Assembly (NCBI GenBank): GCA_001800005.1
Contig: MGUL01000186.1
Span: 61,077 to 68,587, forward strand
Reading direction: 5' to 3'
Origin: Elusimicrobia bacterium RBG_16_66_12
GTDB taxonomy: Bacteria; Elusimicrobiota; Elusimicrobia; UBA1565; UBA9628
Length of the DNA stretch: 7,511 bases
Positions 1 to 6,166 of this stretch are shown here, piece by piece. Each line of letters opens with the position of its first letter. Position 1 is the first letter of the stretch. The notes under the pieces were generated by a model. It was not told the DNA's origin. It did no database searches and saw nothing but the letters and a program-made list of their open reading frames with translations. A program made the translations under genes and the position numbers.

Positions 1-608
1 TTCAAGAACGACCAACGGCGAAAATCGCTGGGCGGCCGGGAGAAGTAGCATTCCTTCTCCCCCAGCATGACGGTCAGCGCGCGTTCGGTCCAGGTCAGCT
101 CGTAGTCTTCGTTGCTGAAATCCAAGTCGGCGAAGAAGTTCCACCATTTCTCCCGCCGGCTGCCGGCCATGCCGCCCAGAAAGTAGGTCGTCATCTCCGA
201 GACTGGGGCGCCTCCCCGCGGCGCCTCGGGGCGAGCGGCGCCGACGGCCCGATGTTCCTCCACGATGGACGAGACCTCGGAGAAGGTCCGGTCGCCCAAC
301 CGCTCGGCGATCAATCGGAGATAACGCCCCAGCGCGCGTCCGACTTTCCGCTCGGAGCAGGCGACCGACATCCGGCCGCTGCGCGCGAAGAATGCTCCCG
401 CGGCGTCCAAAGGCTTGAGCTCGACTTGGAGCAGAGCCGGGCCGAAACGCACATCCGCCCGCACCCAAAGGCCCTTCCGGCAGCGCACCTCCTCCAGGAA
501 GCCGTTCTGCGGATCGGGCGCGGAAGAAACGGCGAAGATCGCCGACAGCCGGCGGCGGGCCTCCAGATCACCGATGAGGTCTTCCGGCAAGGGGGTCGGC
601 GACGTCAC
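1..608 (-). CDS. Possible nitrogenase component 1-like oxidoreductase subunit, N-terminal part only (runs off the left edge)
   Basis: The frame stays open from a GTG at 608 to the window edge and gives 202 complete residues. The GTG overlaps the stop of the NifH-like gene in a GTGA, and a GGAGG (620-624) lies 11 bases upstream; both favour this start over an in-frame GTG at 626, which has no ribosome binding site. Residues 1-130 look like an alpha/beta accessory region with Cys43 and Cys84. Residues 140-200 resemble, by eye, the start of a component 1 domain: FLGGMAGSRREKWW, LTWTERALTVMLGE, then ECYF with Cys187, a position comparable to the first P-cluster-type cysteine of NifD-like proteins. 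Following a NifH-family ATPase directly, it would be the expected catalytic partner, as BchN/BchB or CfbD are for theirs. The remaining domain and cluster ligands lie outside the window. The frame is secure; the family is inferred from context and a weak motif. Confidence 0.5.
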   Translation of the reverse strand, partial: MTSPTPLPEDLIGDLEARRRLSAIFAVSSAPDPQNGFLEEVRCRKGLWVRADVRFGPALLQVELKPLDAAGAFFARSGRMSVACSERKVGRALGRYLRLIAERLGDRTFSEVSSIVEEHRAVGAARPEAPRGGAPVSEMTTYFLGGMAGSRREKWWNFFADLDFSNEDYELTWTERALTVMLGEKECYFSRPPSDFRRWSFL

Positions 609-1441
609 GACGGCCGCCGCCTCCACTGCCGGTAAAAGCTTTTATCGTCGAGCGGGGTCGGGGTCGGGCAGGACTGTCGCCGCGCGTCGAGAAGCGCCTG
701 CGCCAGCGATCTGACTCCGAGGGAGAAGCCTCCGGCGGGATGGCTCTCGACGATCGACGTCTCGCCGTTGAACTCCGCCTCGACGACGAGGGGATCGCGC
801 GGTATGACCGCCAAGATCCGGGTGTTCAGGGTCTTGGCGAAACGTTCCAGTCTCTCCAGGCTGCAATCACCGGATCTGGCATTGACGACGAGCCCGGCCA
901 GGAACACTCCGTTGGAGGAGCAATTCCGCACGGCCTTGGCGATGTTGTTGGCCGCGTAGAGGGACATCATCTCCTCGGACACGACGATGAGGATCTTCTC
1001 GGCGAATCCCCGCCGGAGGGGAGCGGCAAATCCCCCGCAGACGACGTCGCCGAGGACGTCGAACATGCAGACATCATACTCCTTTTTCTCCAGCAGGCGA
1101 GCCTCCTCGAAGGTCTCCAGCATCAAGGATATCCCTCGCCCCGCGCACCCCACGCCTGGATCAGGCCCCCCCGCCTCCATGCAGTCGATCCCGAGCCAGC
1201 CCCGCTGGCACAAGTCATCGGCGCTCGGCGGGTTCCCCGGCTCGGCGAAAGAGCCCTTCACCATCTTCTCCATGAACGTCGGCATCTCCGCGCCCTGGAG
1301 GAGCCCGATCGTGGAATCGTGCTTGGGATCGCAGCCCACATGGAGGACTTTCCGGCCCTGAAGCGCGTAGACGACGCTCAGACCGACGCAGATCGTCGAC
1401 TTGCCGATTCCCCCCTTGCCGAAGACCGCTATCTTTTCCAT
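605..1441 (-). CDS. NifH/BchL/ChlL-family ATPase (nitrogenase iron protein-like reductase)
   Basis: A 278-residue protein, close to the usual 270-295 for the family. Visible motifs are the P-loop GKGGIGKST (8-16), CDPKHDST (37-44), GGPDPGVGCAGRGI (91-104) and DVLGDVVCGGFAAPLR (128-143). Cys99 and Cys135 match the two NifH cysteines (97 and 132 in the Azotobacter protein) that hold one 4Fe-4S cluster across a homodimer. Arg102 matches the NifH arginine that is ADP-ribosylated in some diazotrophs. Family members are cytoplasmic and couple ATP hydrolysis to one-electron transfer onto a component 1-like partner. HDST resembles BchL more than NifH by eye, but the operon has no chlorophyll or nif genes, so the paralog's substrate is unknown. 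ATG at 1441 lies 3 bases after the preceding stop with no strong ribosome binding site, suggesting coupled translation; the gene overlaps the next by 4 bases. The tail from about residue 256 is variable and basic. Confidence 0.92.
   Translation of the reverse strand: MEKIAVFGKGGIGKSTICVGLSVVYALQGRKVLHVGCDPKHDSTIGLLQGAEMPTFMEKMVKGSFAEPGNPPSADDLCQRGWLGIDCMEAGGPDPGVGCAGRGISLMLETFEEARLLEKKEYDVCMFDVLGDVVCGGFAAPLRRGFAEKILIVVSEEMMSLYAANNIAKAVRNCSSNGVFLAGLVVNARSGDCSLERLERFAKTLNTRILAVIPRDPLVVEAEFNGETSIVESHPAGGFSLGVRSLAQALLDARRQSCPTPTPLDDKSFYRQWRRRPS
620..624 (-). promoter_or_regulatory. Ribosome binding site of the component 1-like gene
   Basis: GGAGG lies within the 3' end of the NifH-like gene, 11 bases before the GTG at 608. 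Together with the GTGA overlap it decides that start. Confidence 0.5.
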
Positions 1442-1444
1442 TGA

Positions 1445-2431
1445 TTAAGGCCGACCATAGATCAACGGTGCAAGCTCGTCGAACCCGTAGATCTCCGCAT
1501 AAGTCGCCCAGACTCCCTCGCAGTCCGCCGCGTGCCGGCACGCGCCGCAGCGCGGCCCCCGCCTCTTGAGCTCGTCCATCTTGCGCGCCTGCCAGACGAA
1601 CCGGTCGCCGCGCCCTCCCGAGGCCGACGGGATGGTCACGTCGATGTCGGGATCGAAGACCGCCTCGTCGAGGTGGCGGCCCGCCAGCGTCTCCGCCAGC
1701 CGCGGCGAGACGCCGGCCCAGCCGAGGACGCAGCGCGGCATCCCGCCGAAGGTCAGGCGCAGGCCGATACGGCGCTCGTTGAACACGATGGCCTTGACGA
1801 TCTCGGGGGCCGCCTCGCGGAAGCTCGGCACCCACTCGCGCCAGCCGCGCAGGAGGTCGTCGGGGCAGATATAATTGAAACGCACGTCGGCCAAACCGAG
1901 TCTCTTCGCGAAGAGCAGGTACTCGACCATCTCGCGAAGATTCTGCCGGCTCAGGACCGGGTTGAGCGAGACGCCGTCCTTCATCAGACCGCGCGCGCGC
2001 CACGACAGCATGTTGCGCAGTCCGGCGACCTTGCGCGCGTGGTTTCCCGGCACGCGCGTCATGACGCCGTCCTCGATCTCCGGGCGATGGCTGTGCAGGG
2101 AGACGGTCACGCGGGTCAAGCCCGCCGTCACCAACCGCGCGCAGAAATCCGGGTCCGACAGGCGCGTGCCGTTGGTGCACAACGCGACGCGGGCATATCC
2201 GAGCTCTCTGGCGGTCTCCACGGCCTCCACGATCCACGGGTAGACCGTCGGCTCGCCGCCGAGAAAACCGACCGCGTCGCAGCCCCGCGCGCGAAAGACC
2301 TCAAGCTCCTCGCGGACCCGCGCGAGCGCGCTCCACGGCGCCTTCGCGTCGCGCAGACGGGCGCTGACGCAGAACGGGCAGCGATTGTTGCATAGGTCGC
2401 CGAGCTTGATCTCGACGCGGCGAGCCGTCAT
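1445..2431 (-). CDS. Radical SAM protein with C-terminal CxxCx5C cluster
   Basis: A 328-residue radical SAM enzyme. The 4Fe-4S/SAM motif CxxxCxxC is CNNRCPFC (Cys14, 18, 21), at the very N-terminus, with GGEP at 59-62. Past the core domain come Cys234 (GGMPRC) and Cys295-x2-Cys298-x5-Cys304, then GVWATYAEIYGFDELAPL. This looks like a short SPASM/twitch region binding one auxiliary cluster, common in peptide- and cofactor-modifying radical SAM enzymes. I do not recognise a named family; it lacks the N-terminal region I would expect of HxsC. The ATG at 2431 shares one base with the upstream TGA (TGATG), which argues for it over the in-frame extension to 2512, where the residues are a shadow of the neighbouring gene. 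It precedes the NifH-like gene by 3 bases, so it may act with that reductase, on the Ser-His-Xaa peptide, or both. The substrate cannot be read from sequence. Confidence 0.85.
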   Translation of the reverse strand: MTARRVEIKLGDLCNNRCPFCVSARLRDAKAPWSALARVREELEVFRARGCDAVGFLGGEPTVYPWIVEAVETARELGYARVALCTNGTRLSDPDFCARLVTAGLTRVTVSLHSHRPEIEDGVMTRVPGNHARKVAGLRNMLSWRARGLMKDGVSLNPVLSRQNLREMVEYLLFAKRLGLADVRFNYICPDDLLRGWREWVPSFREAAPEIVKAIVFNERRIGLRLTFGGMPRCVLGWAGVSPRLAETLAGRHLDEAVFDPDIDVTIPSASGGRGDRFVWQARKMDELKRRGPRCGACRHAADCEGVWATYAEIYGFDELAPLIYGRP

Positions 2432-3561
2432 CAGGAATCCCCGGCCCGCGCGCGCGCCCGCAGGACGGAGAAACCGCGGCGGCGCGCCTCGACGACGGGG
2501 AGTCCCGCGCAACGCTCAGAATCCGCGCAATGCGCGCAGGCCGAGCCTTTCACGAAGAATCGCGAGCGAATGAAGAAAGCCGCGAATTCCTCGACGTCCG
2601 GAACGCGCGCGAAGCGAAAGGGAGGGCCGGACGGCTCATGCCGGGGCAGGCACAACGGCCCAGTCCGCGGCGACAATTCACCCCGCGCGAGCAATTCCCC
2701 CAGATCGCGGCAGAAGGCGGACATGAAACAGGACCCGCAGGCCTCGCCGGCGCAGGACATCCGGCCGCCTTTCAAGAGCCGGCGGAACATCGCGCGCCGG
2801 CCGCGGAGCTCGTCGAATATCTTCTCCGGCGGCTGGATCAGGCTCTCAAAGCCCTCGAGGTGCTCGGCGCGCATGCGGTTGGTCCACAGATGCACGCCCG
2901 GCAGGCGCGAGAGTTCAAGCGCGCGGTGCAGGTGGGCGCGCGAAACGGGATCCGAAAGGTCGCAGGACAACTCGCGGCGGCGGCGCCAGGCATCCGAGAA
3001 CGGGACAAGCGCCAGCAGGTCGAACTCGCGCACGCCCAGCGACATGCAGAATTCGAGATGTTCGCGCAGGGTCGGAAGGTTCTGGGCGTTGATGACGACG
3101 TCGACGCTGACGATGAGGCCCCGCTTCGCGAGAGCCGAACGCAGGCCTGCAACGGCCTGGACGAAGGAACCCTGGACCTGGGTCAGACGATCGTGCAGGG
3201 CGGGCGTGTGGCCGTGAAGAGAGAAGGTGGCCTCGCGCAAGCCGCCGGCGACGGCCGCGTCCAAGAAAGCCGGGTAGCAGAAACGGCGTCCATTCGTGAT
3301 CGTCTGGATGTGCCCATAGCCGAACTTCTTCGCAAGGGCGACGATCTCGAGGTACCTCGGATGCACCGTCGGTTCGCCACCGCTCAGAACCACGCGCCGC
3401 ATGCCCTGCGTGCGGCCCGCCCTGAGCGAACGATACACGGCCTCCCAAGAGGCGAAGGTCCCGTCCTGCGCATCGCGGTCGTGGCAGAACACGCAGCGTT
3501 GGTTGCACACGCGCGTCAGCCGGACCCAGTGGCGCTTCTCGGTCGCGCCGTCGTTCGTCAT
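2431..3561 (-). CDS. Radical SAM protein with two C-terminal cysteine clusters
   Basis: A 376-residue radical SAM enzyme. The SAM-cluster motif is CNQRCVFC (Cys19, 23, 26), in RLTRVCNQRC, with GGEPTVHP at 61-68 and ITNGRRF at 88-94. The C-terminal third has two groups: Cys270-x4-Cys275-x2-Cys278-x5-Cys284 followed by Cys304, and Cys342-x2-Cys345-x5-Cys351. These could ligate one or two auxiliary clusters in a SPASM-like domain. ATG at 3561 has a GGAG (3569-3572) 7 bases upstream, one of the clearer ribosome binding sites here. It is the first gene after the HxsA-type precursor and overlaps the next radical SAM gene by one base, so the pair is probably made together. N-terminal architecture, with the motif at residue 19, does not match my memory of HxsC, where it is preceded by a longer N-terminal region. 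Substrate unassigned; peptide modification is inferred from position. Confidence 0.85.
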   Translation of the reverse strand: MTNDGATEKRHWVRLTRVCNQRCVFCHDRDAQDGTFASWEAVYRSLRAGRTQGMRRVVLSGGEPTVHPRYLEIVALAKKFGYGHIQTITNGRRFCYPAFLDAAVAGGLREATFSLHGHTPALHDRLTQVQGSFVQAVAGLRSALAKRGLIVSVDVVINAQNLPTLREHLEFCMSLGVREFDLLALVPFSDAWRRRRELSCDLSDPVSRAHLHRALELSRLPGVHLWTNRMRAEHLEGFESLIQPPEKIFDELRGRRAMFRRLLKGGRMSCAGEACGSCFMSAFCRDLGELLARGELSPRTGPLCLPRHEPSGPPFRFARVPDVEEFAAFFIRSRFFVKGSACAHCADSERCAGLPVVEARRRGFSVLRARARAGDS

Positions 3562-3639
3562 GAATCGTCTCCAACCCCGGCGCGCGCCCCGAAGTCCCTC
3601 AGAGAGGAATGGTCGGCGTCGGCCGCACGGACTTACGCC
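3562..3639 (-). other. 78-base spacer between the precursor gene and the downstream radical SAM genes
   Basis: This is the longest gap in the operon. It contains the GGAG ribosome binding site (3569-3572) of the next gene and a GC-rich self-complementary stretch GGCGCGCGCC around 3577-3588, which has no room for a loop and no following T-tract. I see no convincing terminator or promoter. An attenuating or processing hairpin that sets precursor-to-enzyme ratio is possible but not shown. Confidence 0.4.
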
Positions 3640-4080
3640 TCACCATTGTCCATGCGAGCCGTGGCTGCCGTGGGAGCCGTGGCTGCCGTGGCTGGCATGA
3701 GAGCCGTGGGAGCCGTGGCTGCCGTGGCTGGCATGAGAGCCGTGGGAGCCGTGGCTGCCGTGCGAGCCGTGGCTGCCGTGGCTGCCGTGGGAGCCGTGAC
3801 TGCCATGGCTGCCGTGGCTGCCATGGCTGCCGTGCGATCCGTGGGAGGCGTGGCTGGCGTGGGAACTATGACTGACGTGAGTGCCCGCGCCGGCGCCGGA
3901 GTTGTGCAGGGCGTTGGTGTGGGTCTGCGCAAGGAGATCTTCCGCCTTCATCATCGTCGCGCCCACGATGCCCAGAATGGCGGCGGCCTTGAGGATATCC
4001 TTCTTCAGGATCTTCCCCTCTTCGCTCGTCAAGAACCGCGCGATATCCTTCTTGATCTTTGGAATCATGTCCTTGCCCAT
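3640..4080 (-). CDS. hxsA: HxsA-type His-Xaa-Ser repeat protein (precursor peptide)
   Basis: A 146-residue protein in three parts. Residues 1-30 are charged and helical. Residues 30-45 form a hydrophobic helix (LKAAAILGIVGATMM), either a leader element or a membrane/export segment; it is not a textbook signal peptide. Then comes a linker with AEDLLAQTHTNALHNSG (46-62). Residues 70-144 are 25 uninterrupted Ser-His-Xaa triplets (20 SHG, 4 SHA, 1 SHS), and the protein ends in QW. This is the hallmark of the computationally defined Hxs systems, where the repeat protein is the presumed substrate of the adjacent radical SAM maturases; the chemistry is, to my knowledge, unproven. Start ATG 4080 has a strong AGGGGAG 8 bases upstream, overlapping the hxsB stop. 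It is shorter than HxsA proteins I recall with more complex domains, so it may belong to a sub-type. A simple His-rich metal-binding role is the alternative. Confidence 0.85.
   Translation of the reverse strand: MGKDMIPKIKKDIARFLTSEEGKILKKDILKAAAILGIVGATMMKAEDLLAQTHTNALHNSGAGAGTHVSHSSHASHASHGSHGSHGSHGSHGSHGSHGSHGSHGSHGSHGSHGSHASHGSHGSHGSHASHGSHGSHGSHGSHGQW
3649..3873 (-). repeat. 25 tandem Ser-His-Xaa codon triplets (9-bp period)
   Basis: In 225 bases there are 25 copies of a 9-bp unit coding for SHX. Serine is written with AGY in 14 units and TCN in 11, and histidine with CAC in 19 and CAT in 6. The array is therefore conserved as protein while diverged as DNA, apart from the recent block at 3667-3762. 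Confidence 0.97.
3667..3762 (-). repeat. 36-bp direct tandem repeat, about 2.7 copies, inside the hxsA repeat
   Basis: Bases 3667-3702 and 3703-3738 are identical, and 3739-3762 repeats the first 24 bases before the sequence diverges. Each copy encodes four triplets, one of them SHA with the rarer CAT histidine codon. The identity, against varied codons elsewhere in the array, points to a recent 12-codon duplication by slippage or unequal recombination. Confidence 0.93.
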
Positions 4081-4088
4081 AAGATATT

Positions 4089-4095
4089 CTCCCCT
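4089..4095 (-). promoter_or_regulatory. Strong ribosome binding site of hxsA
   Basis: AGGGGAG sits 8 bases before the hxsA ATG and overlaps the hxsB TAG stop codon. Among the internal genes of the operon it is the best match to a Shine-Dalgarno sequence, consistent with the precursor needing more copies than its enzymes. Confidence 0.6.
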
Positions 4096-5563
4096 AACGC
4101 TGATAAAGCACCGGCTCGACCCTTTCGCGAATCCATTTCCTGAAGATCTTCTCGATCTTCGGGTCCTGAAGCCTCTCGAACAGCATGTCTTGGATGCCCA
4201 TCTGAATGCGGCAGTTGCTGTTGGAAGGCATCCGCCCCACGATATCCCCCTGCTCGCCGTAGCACTTGACCGGGCAAACGCCGCAGTAGGGCTTGTAGGC
4301 GCACTTTGAGCACTGGACCTGGTTGTCGAGCGTGGAGGCCACGGAGATGGCGCGCACGACCGGGTGACCGACGCACTCTCCATAGGAACCGCCGTCCACG
4401 CTGCCGATGCGGAAGGACTCGTCGCCCATCCGAGAGAACATACGGCCCTCGTCGCAGGTGTAAATCCCGCCGTCGAAGTTGTACGCAATCTGACCGACCC
4501 CGGCCCCGCAAGGCGAGCGGAGGTCCAGGAAATTAGGGTCAACGTCGCCCAAGATTTTCGTAAGGAAAAGGCGGGCCGTCTGCTCGAAGAAGTTCTTGCG
4601 CTTGTTGAGTGCGATGATGTAGTCGAGCGCCTTGCGGTAGAACTCGAGGAACTCGTCGGGCTCGTAGCCGATTTGGGCCCAGGTCTCGCGCGCCAAGCCC
4701 AGCTGGCTTAGGGACCGCAGGAAGATGCCGCGCATCCCGAGGCCCGCGTACTCATCGACGATCTCTTTGTAGCGCGGCAAGGAGAACCGCGTCACCGTCA
4801 GCAGGGCGTCGATCCGGTACGGTTTCCCCGCCGTTTTCTTGTGGATCTTCTTGAACCATCGGGAGGCATCGGCATGGCTGTCTCCGCCGACGAAGAGGCG
4901 GTTCTTGTTGTGCAGCTCCCCGGGACCGTCGATGGAGGTGCAGAAATTGACCTGGTGCTTGAGCAGGAACTTGAGCTTCGCGTCGTCGAGGAGGCTCAGG
5001 TTTGTGACCAGATTGATCCACAGGCTCTTGCCGGCTTTTTGGTTCTTCTCGCGGGCGTAGTCGACGATGAACTCGACGGCCGGCCAGTTGGCGAGAGGCT
5101 CCCCGCCCTGGAACTCGATGGTGATGGCGGGGTTGGGGCTCTGGAATATCCGGTCCACGACCTTCCGGGCCGTCTCCAGGCTCATGTCCGAGGATTTGTC
5201 CTTCATCGGGACGGAGTTGGCCTGGCAGTAGAGGCAGCGGTGGTTGCAGCGCAGCGTCACGACGACGATATGCAGGCTCGGCCCCTGCCAGAGGAAGCGG
5301 TTGCGCGTCCTCCAGACTGCCGTCAACGCGTCGAAGTCCATCCGGTCGCGGATGAAGCCGTCCCGAGCCAGCTGCCCGCACAACGGCGAGGCTTCATCAA
5401 GCGACCCCTCGACGAAACTCTTGAATTCCGAGGCCGTCAGGACGCGGTGACGGCCGAAATCATTGGTGATCAGGTAGTCGTCCTTGATGCGGCGAAACCG
5501 GAAGAACCCCGCCTTCTGCGGGTTGAGGACCGGGAATTCGGCGGTCTTGACCGCGACGCTCAC
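4094..5563 (-). CDS. hxsB: His-Xaa-Ser system radical SAM maturase HxsB
   Basis: A 489-residue radical SAM/SPASM protein. Residues 15-90 form an N-terminal region typical of HxsB, with GFFRFRRIKDDYLITNDFG, then a segment like VLTASEFKSFVEG and ARDGFI. The radical SAM motif is CNHRCLYC (Cys106, 110, 113), preceded by LHIVVVTLR; GGEP is at 153-156 and CTSIDGP at 208-214. The SPASM domain shows Cys352 and Cys370 (YNFDGGIYTC), Cys397, Cys418-x2-Cys421-x5-Cys427-x2-Cys430-x3-Cys434 and Cys451, enough for two auxiliary 4Fe-4S clusters. The enzyme is expected to modify the HxsA repeat with HxsD as accessory. GTG at 5563 is chosen because it overlaps the hxsD stop (GTGA) and gives the normal family N-terminus; the longer frame to 5794 reads through hxsD out of phase. 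hxsA follows after 13 bases. The modification itself is not established for this family as far as I know. Confidence 0.9.
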   Translation of the reverse strand: MSVAVKTAEFPVLNPQKAGFFRFRRIKDDYLITNDFGRHRVLTASEFKSFVEGSLDEASPLCGQLARDGFIRDRMDFDALTAVWRTRNRFLWQGPSLHIVVVTLRCNHRCLYCQANSVPMKDKSSDMSLETARKVVDRIFQSPNPAITIEFQGGEPLANWPAVEFIVDYAREKNQKAGKSLWINLVTNLSLLDDAKLKFLLKHQVNFCTSIDGPGELHNKNRLFVGGDSHADASRWFKKIHKKTAGKPYRIDALLTVTRFSLPRYKEIVDEYAGLGMRGIFLRSLSQLGLARETWAQIGYEPDEFLEFYRKALDYIIALNKRKNFFEQTARLFLTKILGDVDPNFLDLRSPCGAGVGQIAYNFDGGIYTCDEGRMFSRMGDESFRIGSVDGGSYGECVGHPVVRAISVASTLDNQVQCSKCAYKPYCGVCPVKCYGEQGDIVGRMPSNSNCRIQMGIQDMLFERLQDPKIEKIFRKWIRERVEPVLYQR

Positions 5564-6147
5564 GCGGCCCTCGGCTTCGCCGTCTTGGACTTCGAAGGCT
5601 CCGCCGGGATCGGCGGCGCGGCCTTGTCGGCCTTGCCGCCGTACTTCTCCTCCCAAGGGACCGCGACGCCCAAGGGATCGTCCGCGCCGTCGCCTTTCTC
5701 GATCTCGGCGAGGAGCTTCTCGATCTCCTTCTCCAAGTCCGCGTCGACCGGGGGCGGCGCGGCCTGAGACTGCTGAGTCTCGCACTCGGGACAAGCTCCC
5801 TGAGCCGCCGGCGCGGACTCGGACGCCGCCATGGGCGGCACGGCGCTGGGAACCTGGGCCGAGACCAAGGCCTTCGTCACGATGTACTCGCGGATCTTCT
5901 GGTTGGCCTGCGACACCTGAAGGCGAAGCGACTCGTGCAGAAGTTCGTTGTGGAACCGGCCGGCCAACGCCTCGAGATCGCCGCCCGACTTCGGCTTCAG
6001 AACGACCGAAACGGAGCCTTTGCCGTCGCGCGCGATCCGGACGATGAGGCGATCCGTCAGCGAATAGGCGGCGGCCTGGACCGCCTCCAAGGGATAAACG
6101 GAGAGGTCCACCGTGATCTGCGTTTCCTTCGATTGTTTTGTCATCAT
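5560..6147 (-). CDS. hxsD: His-Xaa-Ser system protein HxsD with C-terminal extension
   Basis: A 195-residue protein. Residues 10-95 match the small HxsD family as I recall it: ITVDLSVYPLEAVQAAAYSL, TDRLIVRI, a short beta-rich stretch, then GRFHNELLHESLRLQV and ANQKIREYIVTKAL. HxsD proteins accompany the Hxs radical SAM maturases and may help recognise the precursor. Usual length is about 100 residues, so the second half is unusual: an Ala/Pro-rich linker, a CPEC motif (119-122), an acidic helix (KEIEKLLAEIEKG, 140-152) and a Pro/Lys/Ala-rich end. Two consecutive ATG codons (6147 and 6144) could both serve as start; the ribosome binding site is poor (GGGG before 6147). It lies 19 bases after the secreted-protein gene and overlaps hxsB by 4 bases. 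Confidence 0.82.
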   Translation of the reverse strand: MMTKQSKETQITVDLSVYPLEAVQAAAYSLTDRLIVRIARDGKGSVSVVLKPKSGGDLEALAGRFHNELLHESLRLQVSQANQKIREYIVTKALVSAQVPSAVPPMAASESAPAAQGACPECETQQSQAAPPPVDADLEKEIEKLLAEIEKGDGADDPLGVAVPWEEKYGGKADKAAPPIPAEPSKSKTAKPRAA

Positions 6148-6166
6148 ATGCCCCGCACTCCCGAGC

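Noticed and set aside
252..714. Short plus-strand open frames at the left edge
   Set aside because: They lie antisense to the component 1-like frame and the end of the NifH-like gene, with compositionally biased products and no ribosome binding sites.
1..1441. True nitrogen-fixation or chlorophyll-synthesis locus
   Set aside because: There is no NifD/K-like sequence of ordinary type, no nifE/N/B and no bch genes, and the neighbours are Hxs and other radical SAM genes. Only the Fe-protein family level can be supported.
2432..2512. In-frame extension of the second extra radical SAM gene to 2512
   Set aside because: The added residues shadow the end of the neighbouring gene, and ATG 2431 forms a classical TGATG coupling.
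3562..3639. Terminator or attenuator hairpin after hxsA
   Set aside because: Only weak pairings are visible: a 5-base stem with a 15-base loop (GGCGT/ACGCC), a 6-base stem with a loop over 30 bases (AAGTCC/GGACTT), and a palindrome with no loop. None is followed by a T-tract.
3649..3873. Repeat array considered as CRISPR or another non-coding repeat
   Set aside because: The period is 9 bp (36 bp in the duplicated block) with no unique spacers, and all copies stay in one frame inside a gene with a good start and ribosome binding site.
2530..4143. A long plus-strand open frame of 537 codons
   Set aside because: It runs antisense to a radical SAM gene and hxsA, crossing the boundary between them. 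Its product is Arg/Ala-rich without recognisable motifs and turns into an Ala-Val-Gly repeat only because it mirrors the Ser-His-Xaa array. Long antisense frames are common in GC-rich genes.
4081..4542. In-frame extension of hxsA giving a 300-residue protein
   Set aside because: The first 153 residues are a shadow of the HxsB SPASM region. A strong ribosome binding site directly precedes ATG 4080.
5564..5794. In-frame extension of hxsB to an upstream ATG
   Set aside because: The added residues are an out-of-phase reading of hxsD and are Arg/Gly-rich. GTG 5563 gives the family's usual N-terminus and a normal GTGA overlap.
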